DNA from: Rhipicephalus microplus
Lineage: Eukaryota > Arthropoda > Arachnida > Ixodida > Ixodidae
NCBI RefSeq assembly: GCF_043290135.1
Contig: NC_134701.1
Span: 35,553,501-35,617,500 of the forward strand
Direction of reading: 5' to 3'
Length of the DNA stretch: 64,000 nt
This document shows positions 10,860-21,834 of the stretch, one piece after another; the stretch's first letter is position 1; each line of letters begins with the position of its first letter. A program made the translations under genes and the position numbers. A model generated the notes under the pieces. It saw only the letters and a list, made by a program, of their open reading frames with translations. It did not search any database and was not told where the DNA came from.

Positions 10860-12545
10860 GGTTGGCGACTTGCAGGACATGCAGTAGCTTTTTTGGGGGG
10901 CACACAGGTTTTTCGGCTCCAGTATAGCTAGTAACCAGGAAAACAAGCAGGGGGACTGTTTGACAGGCGGTATATGCAGATGCGATTCCAAATTACCACC
11001 AATATCTAAGACACGTATAGAGTCCGGGGCACAAATCGACCTAGCCACGGGGGCCGAGCCAATTCAGGTGTAGGGTATATTAACATGCAATGTGGCAGGA
11101 ATAGGCTGAAGTGGGAAGAGAGAGAAGAACAGCTAAATGAGGAGAAGCTGGTGGTATATGGATTTGTAGGAACACATCTTAGGGACATGGAACAACCACC
11201 TAGCAATCCAGACTACGCATGGGAATATTGAAATAGAACAAAAGGCAGCCGAAAGGGGGGGGGGGTGGTAGTGGGCCAGTCATTCATTAAAATACAGACT
11301 GGCAAAGGGTCAAGCAAAAGCGCAGCAACGTTTATGACTAAAAGGGAAAGTATCAGGGCAGATGACGCTCCTTGTGGATTGGCAAAAGCCAGAGAGAAAA
11401 TCCAAGAAATGGTGCAGTGCATAGAAAATGACATTGACGAACTAGGAGAAGAGTGTGAGGAAAATTAATAGGAGACATGAATGTGCACATAGAAGATATG
11501 GATGGATATACTGACCCAACCGGCAGAATGCTAATGGATATGTGTGAAAGGTATGATTTAATCATTTGCAACAGTACCGAGAAATGCGAAGGGCAAATAA
11601 CATGGGAAGTGGGAAGCCTGCAGTCGATGATAGATTACGCAATGATGTCACATAGGATGTATGATAGGCTCAGGGGAATGCACATAGATGAATGTGGCTT
11701 CAGAAGTCTGGGTAGTGATCACAAATGTATCAAGCTAAGTTTTTGAAGAGCAGTGAAAATGGGAAGGAGACAACATGAGAAACTGCAGGAAAACTTTTAT
11801 TGAGAAAGGCAAATAGAAATAGCAACTAAAGAGATGGAGAAAATAGCCATCGAGGACACTAAAACAGAGTGGATGTACACAAATCTAACTCAATTGTTTG
11901 AGTTAGAGATTGCTAAGGTACAAGTCAAATCAACCGGGAAAAGGAGACACAAACCCAAGAGCTGGTGAAATGAGGAAGTCAAGAGAGCCATAGTAAGACA
12001 TCGGGAAGTCTCCAGGAAACACAGGTATGCTAAACAGAGGGGCAAACCGTAAGATGATGTCAAAAGAAAATGGTATAACTTTTTGAGCTGCAGAAGGCTG
12101 GGAAAGTTTTCAACTACTTTTACATGAAGAATGTTGATACTAAATGGAGAAAGCGAACTCGAAAATTGTCAAGCAAGCATTTAGACAACAGCAGAATACT
12201 AAGCCAAAAGGAAACATCGATTAAGAAGAAGGTAAAGAAAACAGAGAGGGACATTTGTAAAATTGGAATGTTTACGAAATCGTCGCTGGAGACCTATCGA
12301 ACTTTCAAGCAGGAAATTTCAAAAGAAAAGATCTACAATAATTTTCAGGGTAGTTCTCTGCTGTTCGAGGGCAGAACAGGAGTGTTGCGATGCGAGACGT
12401 ACCAAGCCAAATACGAAGGCACAGACACAATATGTAGTGTGTGTGGAGAGGAGGAGGACACGGCTGAGCATTTGATTCTATAAAGGGCTCCACCCTATAG
12501 TTCCAGATAAGTTATCCTAGAAGTGTGGCAGATTGGTTTAATCGG
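10860..12545 (+). pseudogene. LINE C: endonuclease and C-terminal domain with the reverse transcriptase missing
   Basis: Plus-strand non-LTR element. The endonuclease part reads GYINMQCGRNRLKW (near 11070), VVYGFVGTHLRDMEQPP (near 11160), GDMNVHIEDMDGYTD (near 11476) and IDYAMMS with GSDHK (near 11630-11730), which is an AP-endonuclease-type domain with the GD.N and SDH catalytic motifs. A basic linker (KPKSW, near 11955) follows. At about 12120 the frame jumps to the far C-terminus: LETYRTFKQEISKEK, SSLLFEGRTG and a zinc-knuckle-like CSVCGEEEDTAEH (near 12440). The polymerase motifs that should lie between are absent, so about 1.5-2 kb has been lost internally. Several stops are also present. 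Clade assignment is uncertain. Confidence 0.75.
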
Positions 12546-12570
12546 TATGACATGTTGATAGCTATAGTTG

Positions 12571-12660
12571 ATAGCTATAGCGCGAGAACAGAACGACGAC
12601 CAAGAGACTTCGTGTCCTTCTTGTCTCTTTGTCGTCGTTCTGTTCTCGCACTATAACTAT
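12571..12660. repeat. 38-bp-arm fold-back
   Basis: Arms 12571-12608 and 12623-12660 are inverted copies with 35 of 38 positions matching, around a 14-bp loop. The core GAGAACAGAACGACGAC is complete in both arms. It ends 12 bp before the LINE B remnant starts, so it may mark an older junction. Confidence 0.85.
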
Positions 12661-12672
12661 CGTCATAAGTTA

Positions 12673-12986
12673 TTCGTCCAGTTATCCTTCGGTTGTACGA
12701 CTTTGCAGAAAAAACAAGAATTCTATTTGAATGCAGCAAGTGGAAAGGAATAAAAATTGCTATTTCAGAAGATTTTTAAAAGAAAGTGCGTGACACAAGA
12801 GGAAAACTTTGGCACTCCGCAGAACAAGAGAGGGCGCACGGCTTAAAAGTGTCGCTAAATTATGACAAGAGGAAAGTAGGCAAGGAACTGTTTGTCTGGG
12901 ACATGCTTCAAAACAGAAGGATGAAACTACCAATAGCAGTTGCGCCAGCGCAAAAGCAGCCGAAAAGCCGAGGCAAGCGATGACAA
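12673..12986 (+). pseudogene. LINE B ORF1, C-terminal RRM-like part
   Basis: The frame reads RPVILRLYDFAEKTRIL, then GIKIAISEDF followed by a stop, then KKVRDTRGKLWHSAEQERAH, ending with a TGA at about 12984. This is the C-terminal half of an RNA-binding ORF1 protein of the RRM type found in CR1/L2-like LINEs, where the nucleic-acid chaperone coats the element RNA. LINE D carries a similar block at 41367-41777. The 5' part is missing and one nonsense codon lies near 12777. ORF2 begins a few bases downstream. Confidence 0.7.
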
Positions 12987-13001
12987 CCTTGTACCAAAAT
13001 C

Positions 13002-14814
13002 TTGCGAGTTCTGTCACTTATTACCTGTAGTGTTTTAAACAACCTAACTCTACTCAAAATCGTAATACTAAACCATAATCTGCACGTTTTAGTCTTAACT
13101 GAAACATGGTTGCATGATGACATACTCGATTCTGAGGTTGTTCCCTCTTCATATAAATTATTCCGCGAAGATCGAACAACACGAGGTGGTGGGGTCACTA
13201 TAGCTATTGAAGAGAGCCTTAAGTCTTCTTATTTAGAAGACATTTTTGACCACGACAGTGCGTGGTGTAGGGTCAATTACCATGGAAGAAGCATATTTCT
13301 TGGCACTGTCTACCGGTCACCAAACTTTTCCTCTGAATGTTTAGAAATTATGCACGAATACATTGCACAGCGTACAAACTCATGTTGGAAAATAATTCTT
13401 TGCGGTAATTTTACTTTGGCCGGAATATACTGGCCAGACTTATGCTACGTCCAACGAGAAAAAGCAAGTTCAGCATCGTAATTGCTACTGACAGCATTTA
13501 GTTTTTCATTATCCCAACTAGTATCTTGTGCCACACGTGTTGTAGATTCTTGTTCGTCAATACTTGACCTCGTGTTCGTTAGCAGTTCAATCGAGGACTG
13601 TGTTATAAGTGTTGAAGATGCAATTTCTCATTACAAGATCCTATCGTGTCCTATAACGCTATCTCAAACAATAAAAACAAGTCGCACCACTCATTTCAGA
13701 GACTATGTGCACGCAGACGACGATGCTATTTTAGCCCATTTAGCGTCATCCTTTACAGATTTTGAAAAAAAAAGTTGACAACATAAGCAAAATGTGGTCA
13801 TCCTTTGAAGATATGATTTATTGTGAAACATATTAGGTTCCTCTGAAAACAAAATGCGTTGACCGTGAGTATCCGTGGGTGACGCGCGAGATTATACATC
13901 TAAAAGAAAGATTAAACGGTAACAGAAGCGCGAAATATCTAGCAAACTACAGATCATTATTGTAACGTTAAACAGCAAAGTCTCTATTGCTAAGTCTCAC
14001 TTCTAGGAAACACCACCGTCTTTAATGCGTCCAGAGCAAAAAAAGTTTTGGCGCTATTTGCCAAGTAAGCATTCTGATATCCCCCACCTTTCATCGTGCC
14101 ATGAAATCATCACCTAAGCAGGTCAACTAGCAGATCAATTCAACGTTTTCTTTTTTTTCATTTCGTCTTCACGCTTGGGTATTCTGGAGGAACTTTGCTA
14201 TCATATTCTTCATTTGAACCTATTAAAGAAATAAATATAAATCTAGAAGGTGTCCACTGCTTACTACAAAAACTTGATGCCAGGAAGTCCCTTGGCTTAG
14301 ATAACATTTCAAACACTTTTCTTAAAAAATATGATGAGTGGGTGAGTGAATATTTGTATGAAATATACATTAGTTCCATATCTACACACACAATCCCAGA
14401 TGATTGGCGCACAGCTAAGGTCATCCCCATACATAAATCCGGATCTGAAGAGGAATTTAGCAATTACCGCCTGGTCTCTTTGACAAGCGTGAGCTGCAAA
14501 ATAGTAGAGCATATAAGTTTTAAAAGTATTATAACTCACTTAAAGGCTAAAAGCCTGCTCTACTCTAGACAACGTCGAACTTAGATCTGGCCTGTTAACA
14601 GTTACACAGCTAACCGAGATTAACGACATTGCAAATACACTCAACACAACCGGACAAATAGATACCACTTTTCTGGACTTTGCAAAAGCCTTTGATGTCG
14701 TTCTCCACCATGACCTCATTATGGAAATGCAAGCGATTGGTATTGAACATAAAGGTATCCAATGGGTAATGTCATACTTAAAAAGTCGGAAACAATTTTT
14801 TTCTGTGAACAACA
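13002..14814 (+). pseudogene. LINE B ORF2: endonuclease and N-terminal reverse transcriptase
   Basis: The apurinic-endonuclease part has LVLTETWLHDDI (near 13090), GGGVTIAI (near 13190), GTVYRSPN and a decayed GD.N site reading CGNFTLAGIYWPD (near 13400). The reverse transcriptase follows with LDARKSLGLDNIS (14270), DDWRTAKVIPIHKSG (14400), NYRLVSLTSVSCK (14460) and TTFLDFAKAFDVVLHHDLI (14665), then VNNN where the Gypsy element was inserted. Stops at 13479 and 13776 and frameshifts near 13780-14190 and 14580 make it inactive. The Asn-for-Asp change in GD.N would itself be expected to damage nicking. Confidence 0.8.
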
Positions 14815-14868
14815 ATATTGTTACGTCAACATTAACCGTCAACATTCGTCATCATCCGTCAACATCAG

Positions 14869-17681
14869 GTGTTCTCCCTTGCCATCCTTGCAGAGAGCAG
14901 TGATTCTCCGGATAAGCCCGATTCCAATCATTTTCACGCCAGGGACACCTCCATAATGGCAATGATTGACAAGTCTCTTAGCACCAACGAGCGTAATGAA
15001 CTGGCGAGTATTCTGCGCAAACATGCTGGTCTTTTCGATTTCGCGCAGCTACAGGCTCCACTGTCAATCCCTGTTTCTCTTGTAAAGCATCGCATAGATA
15101 CGGCATACCATAGACCTCTCCGACAAAAGCCATACCGGATATCGCCTTCGGAACGCGCAGTGATAAATGAACAGGTTGGCGAGATGCTAAAGAAGAATGT
15201 GATTCAGGAATCATGTAGTCCGTGGGCCGCTCCCGTAATATTGGTCAAGAAGAAAGATGGAACATGGCGATTTTGCGTTGACTACCGCCGTCCCAACGCC
15301 ATCACAAAGAAGGACGTGTACGCACTACCACGTATTGATGATGCTATAGACTGTCTTTCATCAGCCTCCGACTTTTCGTCTGTTGATTTGAGGTCAGGGT
15401 ATTGGCGAATTCCAATGCACGAGGAAGACAAAGAGAAAGCACCATCTGTTACACCAGATGGACTTTTTGCGTTCAATTTGATGCAATTCGGACTATGCAA
15501 TGCGCCTGCAACTTTTGAGCGCTTCGTGAACAACATTCTGCGTGGTTTGAAGTGGGAAGTATGCATGTGTTATCTGGACGATGTTGTGATTTTTGGGTGC
15601 ACTTTCTGTGAGCACAACACACGCCTCGACCTCGTGCTGAACTGCCTAAGGAAAGCACGCTTAGTGCTCAACTCAAAGAAATGTCGTTTCGGAGAACGCC
15701 GATCACTCGTTCTTGGACACTTGGTGAAGAAAGAAGGCATACGGCCAGATCCCGCAAAAACGGCTGCAGTGGAGGCGTTCAAGCAACCTCGCTCAGCGAA
15801 AGAACTACGCAGCTTTTTGGGCCTCTGCTCATACTTCCGTCGATTCATCCCTGGATTTGCCAATATCGCGCATCCACTCACGTGCCTGCTTCAGAAAGGC
15901 GCGCCATTTGACTAGACTCCGGAATGTGCGTCCGCTTTTTCTGAGTTGAAGTTCCTTTTGGCATCCCATCCGATTCTTCGACACTTCGATCCTCTGGCTC
16001 CCACAGAACTTCACACGGACGCTAGTGGTGTCGGTGTTGGGGCCGTGCTGGTTCAACGCTTGGATACCAAAGAACATGTCGTTGCGTATGCAAGTCGCTC
16101 GCTAAGCAAGTCCGAGCGTAACTACACCGTCACAGAGCAAGAATGCCTCGCAGTAGTCTTCGCAGTGTAGCGCTTCCGGTCCTACCTGTCCAGATGCCCC
16201 TTTACCATCATGACAGATCATCATTAATTCGCTCTGCTGGTTGGTCAATCTGCGTGACCCATCTGGTCGACTGGCGCGTTGGGCACTCCGTCTGCAGGAA
16301 TACGACTTTACGGATTCCTATAAAAGTGGTCGTCGTCACGCTGATGCAGATTGTCTTTCGCGACTACTTCTCCCATCGACGGACTGCGACGCGGGCAACT
16401 TGGACACCTACATCGCGCCATTGGACTTGCCATTTCCTGATACCAATGCCTTTAAGATTGAGCAGCAAAGGGACCGCACCATACAGGAGCTCCTTCCTAC
16501 CGAGTCAAGACCATCGGCGACTCGCTTCTGCATGCGCGACGGGCTTGTGTACAAAAAGAACTATGCTACGACCGGCTTACGATATCTTCTAGTGGTTCCG
16601 AAGAGCCTTCGCGTTTCCGTCTTGCAGGCCATGCATGATGACCCAACGTCCGGCCATCTAGGCACAGCGAAAACTCTTTGCCGGCTTCAAGAAAGATTTT
16701 ACTGGCCGAAAATGCGCCAGACGACGGAACAGTACGTCTCTAGTTGCAACGAGTGCCAACGCCGCAAGCGCCCTACCAGTGCTCCTCCAGGGCGACTACA
16801 TCCTATCCCACCCCCTAGAACTCCATTCGAGCAAGTTGGTATTGACCTTCTAGGTCCCTTTCCGAGGTCTTCTAGTGGTAATCGCTGGTTAGTCGTATGT
16901 ACCGACCACTTAACACGGAACTGTAAGACAGCTGCTATACTATCGGCAACTGCAGCTGACGTGTGTTTATTCATGCTGCGTTTTGCGGTTCTACGACACG
17001 GACCTCCTAAAATTGTTATCAGTGATCGTGGGCGACAATTCACTGCAGACGTGGTAGAAGAGATGCTTCGTTTATGCGCTTCAAGCTTTCGGCACTCTAC
17101 GCCATATCATCCCCGAACAAATGGCCTGACGGAACGAACTAACAGGACTCTCACGAACATACTTTCTTTGTATGTCGCAGCAGATCACAAGAACTGGGAT
17201 GGCATACTACCTTTCATCACTTACGCATTCAACACCGCACAGCATGAGACTACCAGCTACAGTCCGTTCTTTCTTCTGTATGCTCGGCCACCTCGTCATA
17301 CCCTATAAATACCGTCTTCCCGTTTTTGGACCACCATGATTCAGGTATATCCGAGATTGTCTGCCGAGCAGAAGAAGCCCAACGTCTTCCTTACCTGCGC
17401 ACCCTCGCTTCGCAAGATCGCTCGAAGACACGTTTTGACCGTCGACGTCGACACGTGACGTATAATCGCGGAGACCTCGTGTTGCTGTGGACGCCAAATA
17501 GGAAACGTGGGTTGTGTGAAAAACTGCTTGCACACTATGCGGGACCTTATGTTGTTCTAGAACGTATAAGCGATTTAACTACCGCGTAGCACGTCTTCAT
17601 CTAAATGGCCGACGGTCTGCAAAGACTGAACTTGTCCATATAGCACGTTTGAAGCGCTATATTCCCAGAGAGACTCTTTAA
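14869..17681 (+). pseudogene. Gypsy B pol: reverse transcriptase, RNase H, integrase
   Basis: Polyprotein fragment that would copy the element RNA and integrate the cDNA. The reverse transcriptase runs from about 15060, with the active site CYLDDVVIF near 15570 and the connection FLGLCSYFRRFIPGFA near 15815. RNase H carries [14 protein letters not shown] (near 16009). Integrase has the zinc-binding DPTSGHLG ... SCNECQRRKRP block (16640-16775), the three acidic sites in GIDLLGPFP (near 16840), VISDRG (near 17020) and NGLTERTNRTL (near 17120), and a C-terminal GPYVVLERIS (GPY/F module, near 17540). Stops at 15913, 16168, about 16222 and 17306 and shifts near 16210-16240 and 17575 inactivate it. 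No chromodomain is seen. Confidence 0.85.
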
Positions 17682-17715
17682 CTCGCCCGGTGGGCTTCGT
17701 CTGCGCAAAGGGAAA

Positions 17716-17873
17716 TGTTACTGCATATGTGATTTGGGTATGAGCCTCTAGGTAGCGGGGAACAGGCAGATGAGAGAAGAGGACGTTCGGCTAGCGAGAT
17801 AGGCCTCCGGTGCACGACCCCTTCAAGCCCCCCAGTACGCCACAGCGTAATAAACCCATTTATAAACGTAGCA
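17716..17873 (+). repeat. 3' LTR of Gypsy element B
   Basis: 158-bp LTR starting TGTTAC and ending GCA, with AATAAA near 17850. It is preceded by a purine tract and followed by the ATAT duplication. Short for a Gypsy LTR; no second full copy remains for comparison. Confidence 0.65.
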
Positions 17874-18253
17874 ATATCTCAAGCAGCCGAGACGTCTTGT
17901 CAGGCGTACCACAAGGACCCGTATTGGCGCTAATTTCATTTCTTATGTATGTTAATGACATTTCTTTTTGCATTGACCTATCATTTCAACTGAGGCTATT
18001 CGCGGATGACTGCGTCGTTTGCATGACCGTAAGTTGGATTGAGGACCAGGTTCGCCTTAATCACTGGCTACAAAAAATTCAGACATGGTGCTCTTAATAG
18101 GGAATGACACTGAACACAAGGAAAACAGAAGCCATAAGTTTTGCAAACAAGAAAAATTCTCTTAATTTCACATACCAATTAGAAAATTCGGAAATCATCA
18201 AAAGTAAACATGTAAAATACTTGGGAGAGAGATTAACATCCAATCTCAGTTGT
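17874..18253 (+). pseudogene. LINE B ORF2 continuation (polymerase palm)
   Basis: Resumes with GVPQGP (near 17905), MYVNDIS, RLFADDCVV (near 18000; the FADD polymerase site is kept), a tryptophan-rich HWLQKIQTWC and VKYLGERLTSNLSC (near 18210). A stop after TWCS at 18095 and the altered GVPQGP (normally GVPQGS) show decay. It ends at AGTTGT (18248-18253), the left duplication of the next insertion. Confidence 0.8.
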
Positions 18254-18984
18254 TTTTTATTTTTTATTCATTTTATTAACAATACTGTCAACTCTCATGC
18301 GAGAGTCCTTACAGAGATGATAACGTAACAAAACATTATAGCAAAAAGAACATTATTAGCAAATACACAAATACAGGATGGATCAAGATCAAACGCTACA
18401 ATTGTACAGATCATCATCCAAGGTCTGTTCAAATTTCAACAAATCGTTCTGGTCAACAACCCTCACCGGCAATTCATTCCACATTTTAATTGTATTAGGA
18501 AAAAAGGAGTATTTGAAACTATCCGTATGAGTCCTGTACGTTTGAATGGTCCTGTTGTGGTTGTTTCTTGAGCTCTTTTTACCTGGTGGCAGTAAGTATA
18601 CTTCCTTTCTAATATTTATTTGGCCATTTAGAATTTGAAATAATAGTTTCAGACGATTTTTCTGCCTGCACTTTTCTAACAAATGGAGGCCAGAAGAATG
18701 GAGCAGTTCTGTAACTGATTCCGTCCTTCGATACCGGGAGGATATAAATCGCACCGCGTACCTTTGATTTTTTTTCCGTTTCTTTCTTTAAATATTGATG
18801 AGGGCTCCATACCACAGACGCGTACTCAAGAACAGGCCTTATAAAGGTTTTATAAGCAGCAAGTTTCAAATTTGCTGTTGCACCTTCTAGTTTTTTTCGT
18901 AGAAAACATATGCCTTTGAACAAACATTGTTAATGTGTATGTTCCAAGATAGATTTTCCGTGATCGTTTATCCTAGATAATCAT
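18254..18984 (-). mobile_element. 5'-truncated LINE fragment inserted in LINE B
   Basis: Minus-strand 3' end of the same family as LINE A, with a T-rich left edge (complement of the 3' tail). The frame at 18389-18754 reads RFISSRYRRTESVTELLHSS and ends in KMWNELPVRVVDQNDLLKFE, a typical reverse transcriptase C-terminus; KTFIRPVLEYASVVWSP lies upstream at about 18820-18870. The 6-bp AGTTGT is repeated at 18248-18253 and 18985-18990, and excision restores the LINE B codons reading NLSCEPHIATICEK. A short duplication and 5' truncation are usual for target-primed insertion. Confidence 0.85.
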
Positions 18985-19054
18985 AGTTGTGAACCACATA
19001 TAGCGACTATATGTGAAAAATTGCAAAGAAAGCTGTCGTTTGTCAGGAGAAGAC

Positions 19055-19822
19055 TGTGGGGATCTGAGGCGCGCCCGCGACCATTTCGCGGGCATTCCGC
19101 CGCGCGGCTACAGCCTTTTGCTTTTTCTGCTCTGCGAACGGCGCGTGGCGATAGATGGCGCCACGTGCGGGCGCGGCACGTGGTACGTGCGCGCCGAGGG
19201 AGCTGCTGGCTCCTCCGTAGTCGGCGCCGGGTGAGCACGTGTTTTCTTCGTCCGCGTTTCCTTTGGGAATCGCCGGACTGTAGCCTGCCTGGGGTGGCTT
19301 TTGGCACCTCGGCAGGCGTATTTACTTGAGTGCTAGCTTCGGTAGCGTACGCTAAGCCCACAGCGGTGCCTACTGCTTGAAGTGGTCGTACCACACCGAG
19401 CCGCACTTGCCATAGGCCTACGCGTACGAGGTTTGCCCTAACACTCGCTACCACGCCCAGTGGCCATCGTGAGAGTGCGCGAGGGACCTTTTCCCGACCG
19501 GCGTGTCAAACTTCGCCATTGCCAGCTGCGACGTGCTCGCAGTTTCCCCTTATTGTGAACGTCCGCGTGCGGGTGCCTTTGCTCCCTGTGTCCTGGGAGC
19601 GGACGTTGTACTGTTGTTCGGGGCGCCGCCAGAGGCAATAAAGTGTTATGTATTTTTGTATTTACACTGTCTGTTTCGCCGCGCCGCGCTAAATGCCTTA
19701 TTAGTTGAGCACTCGCGGAGCGGTGTGCTACACGCGAATACGTGACGGAGTCGCGGCACTGTGGCTCGCTAAGCGTGAACCCGCGGTGATCATCCGCTAC
19801 GGTGAGTAGCGGGGTCACCATA
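19055..19822 (+). mobile_element. Probable solo LTR, GC-rich
   Basis: A 768-bp GC-rich insert in LINE B that starts TGTGGGGATC, contains AATAAA at 19637-19642 and ends CACCATA. AGAC (or AAGAC) flanks it at 19051-19054 and 19823-19826, and its removal restores LINE codons reading VRRRLRNPPPEVK. Length, TG start, polyadenylation signal and 4-5-bp duplication fit a solo LTR. The right end is not the usual CA, so the exact boundary or element class is uncertain. No coding sequence is seen. Confidence 0.6.
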
Positions 19823-20160
19823 AGACTAAGGAACCCGCCTCCTGAGGTTAAAATAACCGCGTATAAGACACTAATTAGACCGGCACTAGAATATGTCGAC
19901 ATAATTTGAAGTCGCCATCGCAAGTTCCTCATAAAAAAAATTGAACGAATTCAAAATTTGGAAGTCTGATTTGTGTTTGCAAGCTTATTCTCGGCATAGC
20001 AGTGTTACAACTTTTTGTAAAAAAGCCGAGCTGTGTTGACTTGATCAACGCAGAATAATTTCCAAACTTAAATTTTTGTATCATTTGTATAATGAGCCTA
20101 TTGTGAGAGAGAAATGTAAACTTTATTAATTTCCGGCAGACTTCTGGGATGGGCTTCCAC
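19823..20160 (+). pseudogene. LINE B ORF2 C-terminus
   Basis: Contains EVKITAYKTLIRPALEYVDI (near 19860), KKIERIQNLEV (near 19945) and DFWDGLP (near 20140), the last blocks of a CR1-like ORF2. There are several stops. It ends exactly at the left target duplication of the P-like element (20153-20160). Confidence 0.75.
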
Positions 20161-21834
20161 CAACGTTTCTAAAACTAGGTAAGTTGCAAAACTCCTCGCG
20201 TCAGACGACCCGTCGCACGGCGCCGGGACAGCTTTCGACTTGGTGGCGCTGGCAGCGCAACAAGCTTCCGCTAGCAGACAAAAACGCGTAGCCGTCGTGG
20301 CAAGACGTCGTGGCGGCCTTTCTGAAAAAGCTTTGCCAAAAGTATATTATCAGCATTTGTTGTTGTGCTGCCGCAGAAACTTACTACTGAGTAATATTTA
20401 GCGGTGTAAGGCAAATAGAGTATAATTTTGGCTTTTAGAACTGCTCACGATAAACGATGCTATACGAATCTGTCCGTTAATTGCTAGTTGGTGTACGTTT
20501 GCAATTGATTTTTAGGCACGAAAAACCCAATCACAATGTCTTGTATCTTCTCTTGTGACTGTGGTTTTCGAGCCTTAAAGTAAATTAACACTATGGGACG
20601 CAATCCCGTGGCTTTTGTCTGGTTGTGTAGTCATGCAGCTTTTTTTTATGTCAGACACATTATTCAGCAACATACAACGTCGAAAAGCTGTGCGGCCTTT
20701 TCCTCGTACATGTCTTTCCTCTGCTTCTTCTTCAGTTCTTCTAATGAAACCTGTTTAACGCAGCTGAAGCCAAAGCGTCGAGCATGGGACCGGACTTTGA
20801 GGTATCGGTGTGCATTTCGTAGTCACCCATTACTCACGAGGCTACCTGCCGAGGCATTGGGATGAACACACTTCCAGCTTTTCTATATGTCCTCCAGAAG
20901 TTCTGCCAATTGTGTGATGGTAGCTGCATTGCCGGGCGACTTGGCTAAGCGACGGTGAAGGCTCCTAATAGCGACTGTCATGTCTTCTGCGACGACTACG
21001 CATTTCTCCACAAATAGCGCTCTTTTTTTTCTTCTTTCAGCACTAGAAACACCACAAGACGTCCTGTTTTGCCATTCTCAAGAACTTTCCACCAGCATGC
21101 AGTAGAAAAACAAACGTTTTCTATATCTTGAAGTGAAATGACACCACTCGTTCACGGCATATTGGGACATATTTCACTGTCTTGGAGCTCAGTTCTCGGA
21201 GATAGTCTATTCTTTTTAGCCAATGATATTCTGGAAAGTAGCCCTCTCCTATCGGGCAGCTTTCGCTTATTTGTCACGGGTTTTGAAAGGTAAGTAAGTG
21301 GGCAAATTCGGGAACATCCGTCGAACGCATCCTTCGACGAGGTCCCACATTCCTCTGGCGATTTGTACCTTCTTACCATTGATGACGTGAGTGCAATTTT
21401 TCAGGATGTCTTCCTCGTGAAATGTGCATATTACACACACGCGATATGTTGGGAATTTTCTTATCAGCACAAGCAATAGCGTGGTCCCGTGCCTTTCGCT
21501 ACTCAGGTACATGCGGGGTACAAAACAAATGTTGTGGCGTCTTTCATTTCCTGTAGCCACTCGTACAGCCGCGAACGCAACGTGTGGGCATGATGAAAAC
21601 AGGCAGCACATACAAAGAAGAGCAGGACACTATGAAGCACTAAACTGTTCACGCAGACAGAAGCCTCCACGGACTAAATGCAACACGCACAGCCGACGGA
21701 GGTTACGGGAGTGACACTAGCGAGCATGCAGTGAGTGAATGCGGATGCGACAGCAGCGCTGCATTTGTCGCTGGCAGTGGCGGCACCGCGCACCATCGTG
21801 CAGTTTTGCAACTTACCTAGTTCTAGAAACGTTG
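20161..21834 (-). mobile_element. P-like DNA transposon with 33-bp terminal inverted repeats
   Basis: A 1674-bp element. Arms 20161-20193 and 21802-21834 are inverted copies matching at 32 of 33 positions, each starting CAACGTTTCTA. Flanking 8-bp duplications are GCTTCCAC (20153-20160) and GCTCCCAC (21835-21842), one mismatch. The inside of the right end carries a THAP-domain gene start on the minus strand. THAP coding, CA termini and 8-bp duplications are hallmarks of the P superfamily (established). The body is far shorter than the transposase needs, so this is an internally deleted or decayed copy. Confidence 0.75.
21152..21591 (-). pseudogene. THAP-domain protein start (P-like transposase N-terminus)
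   Basis: Translation from an ATG at 21591 on the minus strand reads MPTRCVRGCTSGYRK, the classic C2CH THAP start with C-x3-C spacing, and then a stop. After frame changes the second half follows: RVCVICTFHEEDILKNCTHV, where CxxxxH supplies the last ligands, then a basic HVINGKKVQIARG strip, FPNLPTYL and SKPVTNKRK. THAP domains bind transposon ends or promoter DNA. More decayed protein-like text on the minus strand continues to about 20600 (for example EDMTVAIRSLHRRLAKSPG near 20960), but no transposase core is seen. Broken by at least two frameshifts. Confidence 0.7.

Larger units (their letters stand above)
14819..17873 (+). mobile_element. Gypsy element B (Ty3 type), 5'-deleted
   Basis: LTR retrotransposon inserted in LINE B. 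ATAT flanks it at 14815-14818 and 17874-17877. Excision restores LINE codons reading VNNNISSSRDVLSGVPQG. At the right end are a purine tract GCAAAGGGAAA (17705-17715), a TGTTAC LTR start at 17716 and an LTR end GCA at 17873. The left end has TGTTAC at 14819 but then diverges, so nearly all of the 5' LTR, gag and protease are deleted. Only pol from just before the reverse transcriptase remains. Confidence 0.8.
12673..20160 (+). mobile_element. LINE B, CR1-like non-LTR retrotransposon with nested insertions (composite)
   Basis: One 5'-truncated LINE copy in pieces: 12673-14818 (end of ORF1, endonuclease, first part of the polymerase), 17874-18253 (palm with FADDC), 18985-19054 (thumb), 19823-20160 (C-terminus, DFWDGLP). 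The gaps are a Gypsy element (14819-17873), an opposite-strand LINE fragment (18254-18984) and a solo-LTR-like insert (19055-19822), and the right end abuts a P-like element (20161). At each gap the protein frame is restored by excising the insert and one duplication copy. LINE B therefore predates all four insertions. Confidence 0.85.

Noticed and set aside
19013..19454. Arginine-rich open frames on both strands
   Set aside because: They arise from GC-rich DNA of the solo-LTR-like insert.
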